Origin: Novosphingobium sp. PhB57
Lineage (GTDB): Bacteria; Pseudomonadota; Alphaproteobacteria; Sphingomonadales; Sphingomonadaceae
Length of the DNA: 64,000 bases
NCBI RefSeq assembly: GCF_004342985.1
Contig: NZ_SMBO01000005.1
Location: forward strand, 310,001 to 374,000
Reading direction: 5' to 3'
Shown piece after piece: positions 34,679 to 43,652 of this stretch. The notes below the pieces were generated by a model. The model was given only the letters and a program-made list of their open reading frames with translations. It searched no databases and was not told the DNA's origin. The first letter of the stretch is position 1, and each line of letters opens with the position of its first letter. Position numbers and translations under genes: made by a program.

Positions 34679-35886
34679 CAGTTGTACATCGTGCCGTCTT
34701 CGAGGCGGTTCACCGGCAGGAAGGCGCGGCTGTATTCGTAGCCGGCGGCCAGTTCCTCATCGATGTCCACGCCCAGGCCCGGCGCTTCGCCCGGGTGCAT
34801 CATGCCGTTCTCGAACGTATAGGCATGGGGGAAGACCGCGTCGGTCTCGGGCGTGTGGCGCATGTATTCCTGCACGCCGAAGTTCGGCACCGAGAGGTCG
34901 AAGTGCAGCGCGGCGGCCATGCAGACCGGCGAAAGGTCGGTGGCGCCGTGGCAGCCGGTGCGAATCTGGTAGAGATCGGCCAGCGCGGCGATGCGGCGAA
35001 GGTGCGTGATGCCGCCCGCATGGACCACGGTGGCGCGGATGTAGTCGATCAGCTGGTTCTGGATCAGGTCCTTGCAGTCCCAGATCGAGTTGAAGATCTC
35101 GCCCACGGCCAGCGGCGCGGTGGTGTGCTGGCGGATCAGCTTGAACGCTTCCTGGTTTTCGGCAGGCGTCGCGTCTTCCAGCCAGAACGGACGGTAGGGC
35201 TCAAGATCCTTGCCCAGGCGGCCCGCCTCGATCGGGGTCAGGCGGTGATGGATGTCATGCAGCAGGTGCACGTCCCAGCCCAGCGCCTCGCGCGCGGCCT
35301 TGAACAGTTCGGGCACGACACGCAGGTACTTCGCGGTGTTCCAGACGTTTTCGGTCGGCAGGTCGGCGTCGGCGGGCTCGTAGAAGTACTTGTCCTTGGA
35401 AACGCCGTACGTCGAAGCCATGCCCGGCACGCCGCACTGGAGGCGGATCGCCTTGTAGCCCTGCTTCTGATAGTCGAGCGCCACGTTGATCGTGTCCTCG
35501 ATCGTGGTGCCGTTGGCGTGGCCGTAGACCATCACGCCTTCACGGCTGGCGCCGCCCAGCAGCTGGTAGACCGGCAGGCCGGCGATCTTGCCCTTGATGT
35601 CCCACAGCGCCATGTCGACGGCGGCGATGGCGGTCATCGTCACCGGGCCGCGTCGCCAGTAGGCGCCCTTGTAGAGGTACTGCCAGACGTCCTCGATACG
35701 GTGCGCGTCGCGGCCGATCAGGCAGGGGATGACGTGGTCGGTCAGGTAGCTGGCCACCGAGAGTTCGCGGCCGTTGAGGGTCGCGTCACCCACGCCGGTG
35801 GTGCCGTCGTCGCAAGTGATCTTCAGCGTGACGAAGTTGCGACCCGGGCAGGTGATGATGACTTTGGCATCGACGATCTTGGGCAT
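34675..35886 (-). CDS. manD: D-mannonate dehydratase, enolase superfamily
   Basis: The 403-residue enzyme dehydrates D-mannonate to 2-keto-3-deoxygluconate, replacing the unrelated UxuA. It is close to the characterised Novosphingobium aromaticivorans ManD. The metal ligands Asp211, Glu237 and Glu263 (LLHDIHH, FWLEDAT, AVGEIFN) and the catalytic Arg148, Tyr160 and His213 are all present, each one residue later than the published numbering as I recall it. The ending EDGTMYNW is also typical. This is strong evidence for true high-activity ManD function rather than a promiscuous homologue. It is 11 bp after the GH3 gene and overlaps the exuT-like gene by 4 bp. Confidence 0.95.
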   Translation of the reverse strand: MPKIVDAKVIITCPGRNFVTLKITCDDGTTGVGDATLNGRELSVASYLTDHVIPCLIGRDAHRIEDVWQYLYKGAYWRRGPVTMTAIAAVDMALWDIKGKIAGLPVYQLLGGASREGVMVYGHANGTTIEDTINVALDYQKQGYKAIRLQCGVPGMASTYGVSKDKYFYEPADADLPTENVWNTAKYLRVVPELFKAAREALGWDVHLLHDIHHRLTPIEAGRLGKDLEPYRPFWLEDATPAENQEAFKLIRQHTTAPLAVGEIFNSIWDCKDLIQNQLIDYIRATVVHAGGITHLRRIAALADLYQIRTGCHGATDLSPVCMAAALHFDLSVPNFGVQEYMRHTPETDAVFPHAYTFENGMMHPGEAPGLGVDIDEELAAGYEYSRAFLPVNRLEDGTMYNW

Positions 35887-35897
35887 GGGGAGGATCC

Positions 35898-38279
35898 TCA
35901 GGCGATTTCGAGAGTGGTGGTCTTGAGATCGGCGCTGCTGGCGCCGACCAGGATATCGAACAGGCCGGGTTCGACGACTTCGCGCATATCCTCGTTCCAG
36001 AGGCTGAAATCGTCAGGGCCGAGCGTGAATTCGATCCTGCGCGTCTCGCCGGGCTTCAGCGTGACGCGGCGGAAACCGCGCAGTTCCATGACCGGGCGGG
36101 TTACACTCGCGGCCTGATCGTGGACATAGAGCTGCACCACTTCATCACCAGCGCGCTGGCCGGTGTTGGTCACGTCGACAGAGACGGTGACATTGCCCGA
36201 GAGGCCGATGCGCGGCGCCGAAAGGCTGGGCGCGCCCACGGTGAAGGTGGTGTAGCTGAGGCCGAAGCCGAACGGATAGAGCGGCGCCGTCTCGGTGAAG
36301 AGATAGCCGCGCTTGGCCGAGGGCTTGTGGTTGTAGAAGAAGGGCACCTGCCCCACGTCCTTGACCACGGTGACCGGCAGCTTGGCACCGGGATTGACGT
36401 CTCCGAACAGCGCCTCGGCCATGGCGGTGCCGCCTTCCTGGCCGAGATACCAGCATTCGAGGATCGCGTCGGCCTGCTCGGCCACGGTCGGCCATGAAGG
36501 CGGGCGGCCGTTGAGCGCGACGACGATCACCGGCTTGCCGGTCGCCTTGAGCGCGCGGAACAGTTCGTTCTGCTCGCCCACGAGGTCGAGGTCGGTACGG
36601 TCGCCGAGGTGGTTCTTCGCGTAACCTTCGCGGCTGGTCTGCTCGGTATCGCCGATGGCCAGCACGATCACGTCGCTGGCTTTCGCGACTTCGGCCGCCT
36701 CGGCAATCAGGGCGCGGTTCTTGGCGGGGTCAGCCAGCAGCACTTCGTTGGCCGAACGGTCCTCGCTTTTCGTGATGAACACGCCTTGCGCGAAGACCAC
36801 TTCGGCCTTGCCAGCAACGCGCGCCTTGATGCCTTCGACGAGGTTCACGCTGGAACGCGGCTCGGACGAATAGCCGCCGAGGCGCGTGACATTGGCGTTC
36901 GGCCCGATCACGGCGATGCGCTTCTGCGCGCCTGCCGCCAGTGGCAGGACGCCGCTATTCTTGAGCAGGCAGATCGACTTGCGCGCCGCTTCCAGCGCCA
37001 GCGCGCGGGCTTCGGCATTGGCGGTGAGCTTTGCGGAAGCCTTGGGATCGACCGGCCCGGCCTCGAACATGCCCGCGCGGAACTTCAGCGTCAGCATGTG
37101 GCGGCAGGCGGTATCGACGGCGGCAAGCGGCACCAGCCCCTTGCGGACCTGATCGGCCAGGGTGCGATAGGCCTCGCCGTCGGGCAGGTCGCAATCGACG
37201 CCCGCGTGAAGGGCAAGGCGCGCCGCGCCCTGGATATCGGCGGCAAGGTGGTGGAAGCTCGCCAGTTCGCCGATCGCGGCATAGTCGCTGACGATGGCGC
37301 CGTCGAAGCCCCATTCGCCGCGCAGCACGTCGTTCAGCAGCCAGCGATTGGCGTGGCTGGGGATGCCGTCGATCTCGTTGTAGGAAGGCATGACCGCGGC
37401 GATGCCGGTGCGGCGCACCACTTCGCGGAACGGCGGGAAGAAGCTGTCGTAAAGCTCGCGCTTGCCGAGCGGGGCCGGGGCGACGTTGTTGCCCGCCTCG
37501 GGCTGGCCGTGGCCGGTCATGTGCTTGAGCGTGGCGAAGACTTTGCCCTCGGCCAGTTCCTTGCCTTCGCCCTGCAGGCCGCGCACGGCGGCGACGCCCA
37601 TTTCTCCGCAGAGATAGGGGTCTTCCCCGAAGGTTTCCTCGATACGGCCCCAGCGCGGGTCGCGAGCGATGTCCACCACCGGCGACAGCGCCAGGGTGGA
37701 ACCGTGCGCGCGCACTTCGCGGCCGATCACCGACTGCACGCGCTCCACCAGTTCAGGGTCGAAGCTGCCGGCCATGGCGATGGCCTGCGGGAAGCTGGTG
37801 GCCTCAGGCGCCATGTAGCCGTGAAGCGATTCCTCGTGGAACAGCACGGGAATGCCGAGGCGGGTCTGCTCGCGCGCCCACTTCTGGGTGGCATTGACGA
37901 AAGCGATGGTATCGGCGGGCTTGCGCCAGCGGCCGGTGACGTCGGTGCCGGTATTGTTGGCCGTGGCCGCGCCGCCCCGGTCGGACGGGCGCGCGATCTG
38001 GCCAATGCCCTCGGGATGGTTCTTGCTGGCCAGCGCCGGATCGAAAGCGCGCGATTCGTCCATGATCTCGCGCTTGCGGGTGGAGAGGGTGACGAGCTGG
38101 GCCACCTTCTCGTCCAGCGTCATGCGGGCCATCAGGTCCTTGACGCGAAGGTCCACCGGGACCTTGGGATCCTTGTAAAGCGGGGTGGCGGCACGCGCGG
38201 AAACCGGCAGGAAGGCCAGCATCGAGGCACCCGCGCCCCAGCGCAGCAGTTCGCGGCGTTTCACCTGGGCAGCGATCAT
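35898..38279 (-). CDS. GH3 beta-xylosidase/beta-glucosidase, Tat-exported
   Basis: This 793-residue family 3 hydrolase has both catalytic domains and a fibronectin-III-like C-terminus. The start at 38279 yields a twin-arginine signal (VKRRELLRWG, cleavage near 30-31). Features are LGIPVLFHEESLHGY, DIARDPRWGRIEETFGEDPYL, LKHMTGHGQPEAGNN, AIVSDYAAIGEL with nucleophile Asp332, PLYPFGFGLSYTTF, and VTNTGQRAGDEVVQLYV. The sequence leans towards xylan beta-xylosidases, which fits its role heading the hexuronate operon opposite GH67. The open frame extends upstream, but the extra 102 residues cross the promoter and lack a signal. Confidence 0.92.
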   Translation of the reverse strand: MIAAQVKRRELLRWGAGASMLAFLPVSARAATPLYKDPKVPVDLRVKDLMARMTLDEKVAQLVTLSTRKREIMDESRAFDPALASKNHPEGIGQIARPSDRGGAATANNTGTDVTGRWRKPADTIAFVNATQKWAREQTRLGIPVLFHEESLHGYMAPEATSFPQAIAMAGSFDPELVERVQSVIGREVRAHGSTLALSPVVDIARDPRWGRIEETFGEDPYLCGEMGVAAVRGLQGEGKELAEGKVFATLKHMTGHGQPEAGNNVAPAPLGKRELYDSFFPPFREVVRRTGIAAVMPSYNEIDGIPSHANRWLLNDVLRGEWGFDGAIVSDYAAIGELASFHHLAADIQGAARLALHAGVDCDLPDGEAYRTLADQVRKGLVPLAAVDTACRHMLTLKFRAGMFEAGPVDPKASAKLTANAEARALALEAARKSICLLKNSGVLPLAAGAQKRIAVIGPNANVTRLGGYSSEPRSSVNLVEGIKARVAGKAEVVFAQGVFITKSEDRSANEVLLADPAKNRALIAEAAEVAKASDVIVLAIGDTEQTSREGYAKNHLGDRTDLDLVGEQNELFRALKATGKPVIVVALNGRPPSWPTVAEQADAILECWYLGQEGGTAMAEALFGDVNPGAKLPVTVVKDVGQVPFFYNHKPSAKRGYLFTETAPLYPFGFGLSYTTFTVGAPSLSAPRIGLSGNVTVSVDVTNTGQRAGDEVVQLYVHDQAASVTRPVMELRGFRRVTLKPGETRRIEFTLGPDDFSLWNEDMREVVEPGLFDILVGASSADLKTTTLEIA

Positions 38280-38523
38280 GATACCGCAACCACGCGCAAA
38301 CGGCGCGTTTGCGCATGCGTCAGACAAACCGGAAAAATCATATTTCTCCCCTGCATCCCCTTGAACCGCGTTGGGTTCATTTCCCAATCGGACGGCAAAC
38401 ACTGTTGCCTGCCCTGAACTTTGTGTGTTAGCGGTATCATGCGCGACAATGAACGAGCTTGTCAATGGCATCGCGGCGCTAATTAATCCGGCCACAGGGC
38501 CATGATCTGGGACACAGGGGAGG
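38280..38523. promoter_or_regulatory. Divergent promoter region of GH3 operon and GH67 gene
   Basis: This 244-bp spacer separates two divergent xylan genes and contains the LacI-type site at 38426-38439. A TATCAT box overlaps that site on the + strand, but I could not find a good -35 partner. No ORF here looks coding. Confidence 0.6.
38426..38439. promoter_or_regulatory. LacI-type operator between GH3 and GH67 genes
   Basis: TGTTAGCGGTATCA matches the shared motif. It lies 85 bp before the GH67 start and 147 bp before the GH3 start, placed to control both directions. Confidence 0.65.
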
Positions 38524-40626
38524 ATGATGAAGAAGCGGCTTCTGACGATTGGCGTATGCCTTGCGGCGCTGGGCTTCGCTGGCACGCCTGCCTTTGCAAA
38601 CGATGGCTACGACCTCTGGCTGGCCCCTGCGGCCAATCCGGCACTGCAAGCGAGCGAAATCCGCGTGATCGGCCAGTCCGAAACGCTGGACCGCGCCGCC
38701 GGCGAACTGCGCCGCGACCTGACCGCCGCGCCGCTTCCCGTGGTCCTGGCCAGGGCCGACGATCCCGCCCTTTCCGCTCTGCGCCTGCCCACGGCGGCCC
38801 TGGGCGAGGAAGGCTATCTGGTGCGCGCCGCCACGCTGGATGGCCGCAAGTCACTGGTCGTCACCGGCAGGACCGACCGAGCCGTGCTCTACGGCGCCTT
38901 CGCGCTGATCCGCGCGCAGAAGACCGGCGCCGATCTGGCCGCGATCGACCTCCAGTCCGCCCCGAAGATCGGGCTGCGCGTGCTCAATCACTGGGACAAT
39001 CTCGACGGCTCGGTGGAGCGCGGCTACGCGGGCCAGTCGCTGTGGGACTGGTGGACCCTGCCGGACTTCAAGGATCCCCGCTACACCGACTATGCTCGCG
39101 CCAATGCGGCGCTCGGCATCAACGGCGTGGTCCTCAACAACGTCAACGCCAAGCCCGAAAGCCTGACCGCGCCTTATATCGCCAAGGCCAAGGCGCTGGC
39201 CGAAGTGTTCCGGCCCTGGGGCATCAAGGTCTACCTCTCGGCCCGCTTCTCCGCGCCGATCGAAATTGGCCATCTCAAGAGCGCCGACCCGCTCGACCCC
39301 GAAGTCCAGGCCTGGTGGAAGGCCAAGACCGACGAGATCTATGCCGCGATCCCCGATTTCGGCGGTTTCCTGGTCAAGGCCAACAGCGAAGGCCAGCCCG
39401 GCCCGCGCGACTATCACCGCAGCCATGCCGAAGGCGCCAACATGCTGGCCGCCGCCGTCGCCCCGCATAACGGCATCGTCATGTGGCGCGCCTTCGTCTA
39501 TGCCGAAACCGACCCGGACGACCGCGCCAAGCAGGCCTATACCGAATTCAAGCCGCTCGATGGCAAGTTCGCGGACAACGTGCTGGTGCAGGTCAAGAAC
39601 GGCGCCATCGACTTCCAGCCGCGCGAACCGTTCCATCCGCTGTTCGGCGCCATGCCGAAGACGCCGATGATGCTGGAACTCCAGATCACCAAGGAATACC
39701 TCGGCTTCGCCACCCACCTCGCCTACCTCGGCCCCTTGTTCGAGGAAGTGCTGGAGGCCGACACCCGTGCGAAGGGTAAGGGATCGACCGTGGCCAAAGT
39801 GGTCGACGGTTCGCTCTACGGCCACCGCTTGAGCGGCATTGCCGGCGTCGCCAATGTCGGGCGCGACCGGGACTGGTCGGGCTCCACCTTCAACCAGGCC
39901 AACTGGTACGCTTTCGGCCGCCTCGCCTGGGATCCGACGCTTTCGGCGGACACGATCGCCCGCGAATGGGCACAGCAGACCTTCGGCAACGATCCGCGCG
40001 TGGTCGATACGGCGGTGAAGATGATGATGGCCTCGCGCGAGGCGGTGGTCGACTATACCGGCCCGCTCGGGCTCGCGCACGTCATGGGCACCGGCCACCA
40101 CTACGGCCCCGGCCCTTGGATCAGCAACCTCGCGCGGCCCGAATGGAACCCGGTCTACTACCACAAGGCCGACAAGGACGGCATCGGCTTCGATCGCACG
40201 AAGACCGGCAGCAACGCGGTTGCGCAGTACGAGCCGGCCGTGGCGAAGATGCTGGCCGATCCGCGCACGACACCGGAAAGCGAACTGCTCTGGTTCCACC
40301 ACTTGCCGTGGGACTGGAAGATGAAGTCCGGCCGCACGCTGTGGAACGAGATGGTGGCGCACTACGATCGCGGCGTGGCCACCGTCGCGCAGATGGAAGC
40401 GGACTGGCAGGGCGTGAAGGGCCAGGTCGATGCCGAGCGCTGGCAGAAGACCGCCAGCTACCTCAAGATCCAGCATAACGAGGCCAGGTGGTGGCGCGAT
40501 GCCAGCCTGGCCTACTGGATGTCGATCAACGGACTGCCCCTGCCGGCCGGATCCCCGGCGCCCGAGCACGACCTGGCCTGGTACGAGGCGCAGGACTTCC
40601 CGCTCGCCCCCGGGCATCCTCACTGA
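38524..40626 (+). CDS. aguA: GH67 alpha-glucuronidase
   Basis: This 700-residue alpha-glucuronidase cleaves 4-O-methyl-glucuronic acid from the non-reducing end of aldouronic xylo-oligosaccharides. A Sec signal occupies about 1-26 (LGFAGTPAFA). Catalytic residues inferred by spacing to Cellvibrio GlcA67A are acid Glu289 (VKANSEGQPGP), with Asp363 (NGAIDFQPREP) and Glu391 (QITKEYLG) as the base pair. The Asp-Glu distance of 28 is identical to that enzyme. GHHYGPGPW and WDWKMKSGRTLW are also family segments. AGGGGAGG precedes ATG 38524/38527. It directly precedes the lacI-type gene and shares its operator region with the GH3 operon. Confidence 0.94.
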   Translation: MMKKRLLTIGVCLAALGFAGTPAFANDGYDLWLAPAANPALQASEIRVIGQSETLDRAAGELRRDLTAAPLPVVLARADDPALSALRLPTAALGEEGYLVRAATLDGRKSLVVTGRTDRAVLYGAFALIRAQKTGADLAAIDLQSAPKIGLRVLNHWDNLDGSVERGYAGQSLWDWWTLPDFKDPRYTDYARANAALGINGVVLNNVNAKPESLTAPYIAKAKALAEVFRPWGIKVYLSARFSAPIEIGHLKSADPLDPEVQAWWKAKTDEIYAAIPDFGGFLVKANSEGQPGPRDYHRSHAEGANMLAAAVAPHNGIVMWRAFVYAETDPDDRAKQAYTEFKPLDGKFADNVLVQVKNGAIDFQPREPFHPLFGAMPKTPMMLELQITKEYLGFATHLAYLGPLFEEVLEADTRAKGKGSTVAKVVDGSLYGHRLSGIAGVANVGRDRDWSGSTFNQANWYAFGRLAWDPTLSADTIAREWAQQTFGNDPRVVDTAVKMMMASREAVVDYTGPLGLAHVMGTGHHYGPGPWISNLARPEWNPVYYHKADKDGIGFDRTKTGSNAVAQYEPAVAKMLADPRTTPESELLWFHHLPWDWKMKSGRTLWNEMVAHYDRGVATVAQMEADWQGVKGQVDAERWQKTASYLKIQHNEARWWRDASLAYWMSINGLPLPAGSPAPEHDLAWYEAQDFPLAPGHPH

Positions 40627-40662
40627 GCCGGACGCTGGACAAGGCATCGATTTTACGCTCGA

Positions 40663-40676
40663 TGGTTGCGCTACCA
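40663..40676. promoter_or_regulatory. LacI-type operator upstream of lacI gene
   Basis: TGGTTGCGCTACCA matches the shared palindrome with one core change. It lies 72 bp before the regulator start. A half-match, TGTTAGCGAACA, follows at 40690-40701, which suggests autoregulation with a weaker second site. Confidence 0.6.
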
Positions 40677-40747
40677 ACGTAACTTGTGGTGTTAGCGAAC
40701 ATTCCCCGGCGCTCTTCGTGAGCGCCGGGGCTCCGCCAGGGAACCAG

Positions 40748-41818
40748 ATGAGCAGCACCACCCGAGGTCCGCGCAAGCAGCGCACCAGCGCCAAGATCGA
40801 CGACGTCGCGCGTCTGGCCGGCGTCTCGCCGATGACGGTCAGCCGCGTGATCAACAAGGGCGCCAACGTCCGCGAGGAAACCCGCCGCAAGGTGGAGGCC
40901 GCCATCGCGGAGCTGAACTATGCCCCCAGCACGGCCGCGCGCGCGCTGGCGGGGGGCGAGGACTTGCGGATCGGCCTGCTCCATTCCAACCCCAGCTTCG
41001 CCTATCTCAGCGAATTCCTGGTCGGCGCCCTGGAGGAGACCAGCGCCGCCCATGCCCAGCTTCTGGTCAAGCCCTGCAACGAGGAAGGCGGCGAGGGCGG
41101 CGGTGAGGCGAAGGCCGTGGCGCAATTGCTGCGCACCCGAATCGACGGCGTGATCCTGCCGCCGCCGCTCAGCGATTCCCCGGCCGTGCTGGAAGCGCTC
41201 AAGGATGCCGACGTGCCGGTGGTGGCAGTCGCCACGGGCCGGGCGCCGGAATGGGCGCTCTCGGTCAGCATCGACGACCGCGAGGCGGCTTTCACGATGA
41301 CGCATCACCTGGCCGCGCTGGGGCATCGCCGGATCGGCTTCGTGACCGGCCACCCGAACCAGACCGCCAGCGCCGAGCGCCTCGACGGCTACCGCGAGGC
41401 GCTTTCCGCGCTCAACCTGCCCTTCGATCCCGCGCTGGTGGCGCAGGGCTACTTCACCTATCGCTCGGGGCTGGAAGCGGCAGGGCGATTGCTGGACCTC
41501 GACAGTCCGCCCACCGCGATCTTCGCCTCCAACGACGACATGGCCGCCGCCGCCATCACCGTGGCCCATCGCCGCGGGCTGGACGTGCCGCGCCAGCTCA
41601 CCGTCTGCGGCTACGACGATACCGCGCTGGCCGTCTCGGTCTGGCCCGAACTGACCACGATCCGCCAGCCGACCACCGAGATGGCGCGCCGCGCCGTGCG
41701 GCTGCTGATCGGCGAAATCCGCGCGCGCAGCGCGGGCACACCCACCGTGGAGCATCCCCATGTCGTGGCCGAGTTCACGCTGATCCGCCGGGATTCCGAC
41801 GCCAGCCCTGGCGCCTGA
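40748..41818 (+). CDS. LacI-family repressor of the xylan/xylose regulon
   Basis: This 356-residue regulator has an N-terminal LacI helix-turn-helix with hinge (KIDDVARLAGVSPMTVSRVINKGANVREETRRKVEAAIAELNY, about 16-58). A periplasmic-binding-like sugar domain follows (IGLLHSNPSFAYLSEFLVGALEE, DGVILPPPLSD, GHRRIGFVTGHPN, TAIFASNDDMAAAAI, CGYDDTALA). ATG at 40748 has AGGGA 6 bases upstream. It sits between GH67 and the xylose porter, and several nearby promoters carry one common LacI-like palindrome, so I infer it is the local repressor, functionally like Caulobacter XylR. Whether the inducer is xylose, a xylo-oligosaccharide or a uronate is not visible. Confidence 0.9.
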   Translation: MSSTTRGPRKQRTSAKIDDVARLAGVSPMTVSRVINKGANVREETRRKVEAAIAELNYAPSTAARALAGGEDLRIGLLHSNPSFAYLSEFLVGALEETSAAHAQLLVKPCNEEGGEGGGEAKAVAQLLRTRIDGVILPPPLSDSPAVLEALKDADVPVVAVATGRAPEWALSVSIDDREAAFTMTHHLAALGHRRIGFVTGHPNQTASAERLDGYREALSALNLPFDPALVAQGYFTYRSGLEAAGRLLDLDSPPTAIFASNDDMAAAAITVAHRRGLDVPRQLTVCGYDDTALAVSVWPELTTIRQPTTEMARRAVRLLIGEIRARSAGTPTVEHPHVVAEFTLIRRDSDASPGA

Positions 41819-41826
41819 GCCCGCCT

Positions 41827-41893
41827 GGCGTGCCTTGCCCGGCGCGCCTTGCCGGCGTGCCTCGCCGACGTGCCTCGCCGACGTGCCTCGCGA
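41827..41893. repeat. Short GC-rich tandem repeat
   Basis: Just after the lacI stop, a unit close to CGTGCCTCGCCGA is repeated about three to four times with drift (GTGCCTTGCC, CGTGCCTCGCC). It is part of the 320-bp gap between convergent lacI and the sugar porter, which otherwise holds only the hairpin element at 41931. Non-coding as far as I can see. Confidence 0.55.
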
Positions 41894-41930
41894 CGCGTCG
41901 AAGCGTCCCTTTGTCTTCATCCCTCCCCTT

Positions 41931-42007
41931 CGTCATTGCGAGCGTAGCGAAGCAATCCAGAGTCGCGCAGAGCCGCCCTGGATTGCTTCGCTACGCTCGC
42001 AATGACG
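41931..42007. repeat. Palindromic repeat element, copy 2 (inverted)
   Basis: The same 30-bp arms as the copy at 23260 occur at 41931-41960 and 41978-42007. The 17-base loop is the exact reverse complement of the other loop, so the elements are in opposite orientation. The long stem lies between convergent genes and could also stop transcription from both sides. Confidence 0.9.
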
Positions 42008-42138
42008 AAGTTTGGGGGGAGGTGAGGTGACGCGCGGTGAAGTGAAGTGGTAGAGGCCGCCGCGTGAGCCCGCGAGCGCCTTGGCCATAAGCCGTGAGGA
42101 CGGGGGGCAAGGGCTATCCAGCCCCTGCCCCCGATCCG

Positions 42139-43572
42139 TCAGCCTTCCATTTCTTCCAGTTCGCGGCCCTTGGTCTCGTTGACCATGGCGCGGACGAAGA
42201 AGAACGACACGGCCGCGAAGAAGGCATAGCCGGTGTAGGTGACGGCCAGGCCCGGGCTGACGGCCAGCGCCGGGAAGCTCACCGAGACGGCGGCATTGGC
42301 GATCCACTGCGCGAAGCCCGCCACCGCCAGGCCGGAGCCGCGGATCTGGTTGGGGAACATCTCGCCCAGCATGACCCACATGATCGGGCCCCAGCTCATA
42401 TTGAAGAAGATCACGTAGAGGTTGGCAGCGACCAGCGCGATCACGCCGTTGTTGCCGGGCAGCGAAACGGCGCCGTCCGCGCCGGTGACGGCGGTGGAGA
42501 AGGCATAGGCCACGGTTGCCAGCGTGACCGCCATGCCCGCCGAGCCGATCAGCAGCAGCGGCTTGCGGCCGATGCGGTCCACCAGCGCGATCGTGGCGAG
42601 GCAGGCGCCGATCGAGAGCACGCCGGAAAGGATGTTGGTCTGGAGCGCATAGTCTTCCGAGAAGCCGACGGCCTCCCACAAGGTGGCGCCGTAGTAGAAC
42701 ACCACGTTGATGCCGACGAGCTGCTGGAACACGGCCAGGCCGATGCCTGCCCAGACGATCGGGCGCACGCGGCCGCTGGCCTTGTCGATCAGGTCGGAGA
42801 GCTTGGGCTTGTGGTGGTCCGCGGCCAGGCTGGCGCGAATCTCGGCAACCTTGCGGTCCGCCTCGGCCGTGCCGAACAGCTTGGTCAGCACGGCATGGGC
42901 GCGGGGCTCCTGGCCCTTGACCACCAGATAGCGCGGGCTCTCGGGGATGATGAGCAGCGCGAAGAAGTAGATCGCGGCGGGGATCGACTGCAGCCAGAAC
43001 ATCCAGCGCCAGGCCGGAAGGTCGAGCCAGAGCGATTCCGTGGAACCGCCCGCATAGCGCGCGAGCGCGAAGTTGGCGACGAAGGCGCCGGTGAGACCGG
43101 AGATGATCATCACCTGCTGCACGCTCGACAGACGGCCGCGAATGGCGGCGGGCGTCACTTCCGAGATATAGACCGGCGAAATGACGCTGGCCGCGCCGAC
43201 GCCGAGGCCGCCGACGATGCGCGCGAGGATGAAGATGACCGAGGAACCGGCCGCGCCGGCCACGAGGGCGCTGATGAAGAAAAGTACGGCGGCGAGCATC
43301 ATCACGCCGCGGCGGCCGATGATGTCGGCCATGCGGCCGGCGGCGAAAGCACCGATCGACGAACCGACCAGGATCGCACCGACATTGAAGCCGATGCCCA
43401 GCTTGCCAAGGTCGAAGGCGGCTTCAAGCCCCTTCTGGGTGCCGTTGATAACGCCGGAATCGTAGCCGAACATGAAACCGCCGATCGTGGCGACGGCCAC
43501 GATAGCGATGATGAACGCCATGTTGATCCGGCTTTCCGAACCAATCGCTGGCCCAGTCTGCGCCGCAGTCAT
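42139..43572 (-). CDS. xylE: Sugar porter MFS transporter, probably D-xylose
   Basis: This 477-residue, 12-helix member of the sugar porter family has the expected signatures: GGFMFGYDSGVINGT in helix 1, GRMADIIGRRGVM after helix 2, RIVGGLGVGAASVISPVYISEVTPAAIRGRL, FQQLVGINVVFYY and PESPRYL, ending NETKGRELEEMEG. It moves a monosaccharide with protons across the inner membrane. Its place 80 bp after xylC and beside the lacI gene makes xylose the likely substrate, as for Caulobacter XylE. It has no motif copy of its own, so it is probably transcribed from the xylX promoter. Confidence 0.87.
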   Translation of the reverse strand: MTAAQTGPAIGSESRINMAFIIAIVAVATIGGFMFGYDSGVINGTQKGLEAAFDLGKLGIGFNVGAILVGSSIGAFAAGRMADIIGRRGVMMLAAVLFFISALVAGAAGSSVIFILARIVGGLGVGAASVISPVYISEVTPAAIRGRLSSVQQVMIISGLTGAFVANFALARYAGGSTESLWLDLPAWRWMFWLQSIPAAIYFFALLIIPESPRYLVVKGQEPRAHAVLTKLFGTAEADRKVAEIRASLAADHHKPKLSDLIDKASGRVRPIVWAGIGLAVFQQLVGINVVFYYGATLWEAVGFSEDYALQTNILSGVLSIGACLATIALVDRIGRKPLLLIGSAGMAVTLATVAYAFSTAVTGADGAVSLPGNNGVIALVAANLYVIFFNMSWGPIMWVMLGEMFPNQIRGSGLAVAGFAQWIANAAVSVSFPALAVSPGLAVTYTGYAFFAAVSFFFVRAMVNETKGRELEEMEG

Positions 43573-43652
43573 TCCTCTTTCCCCTTCATCGTGATGCGCG
43601 ATGTTATTTTTGGCGCCCGAAAAATGTTGCCGGGACTTTGCTGTTGGCGGAC

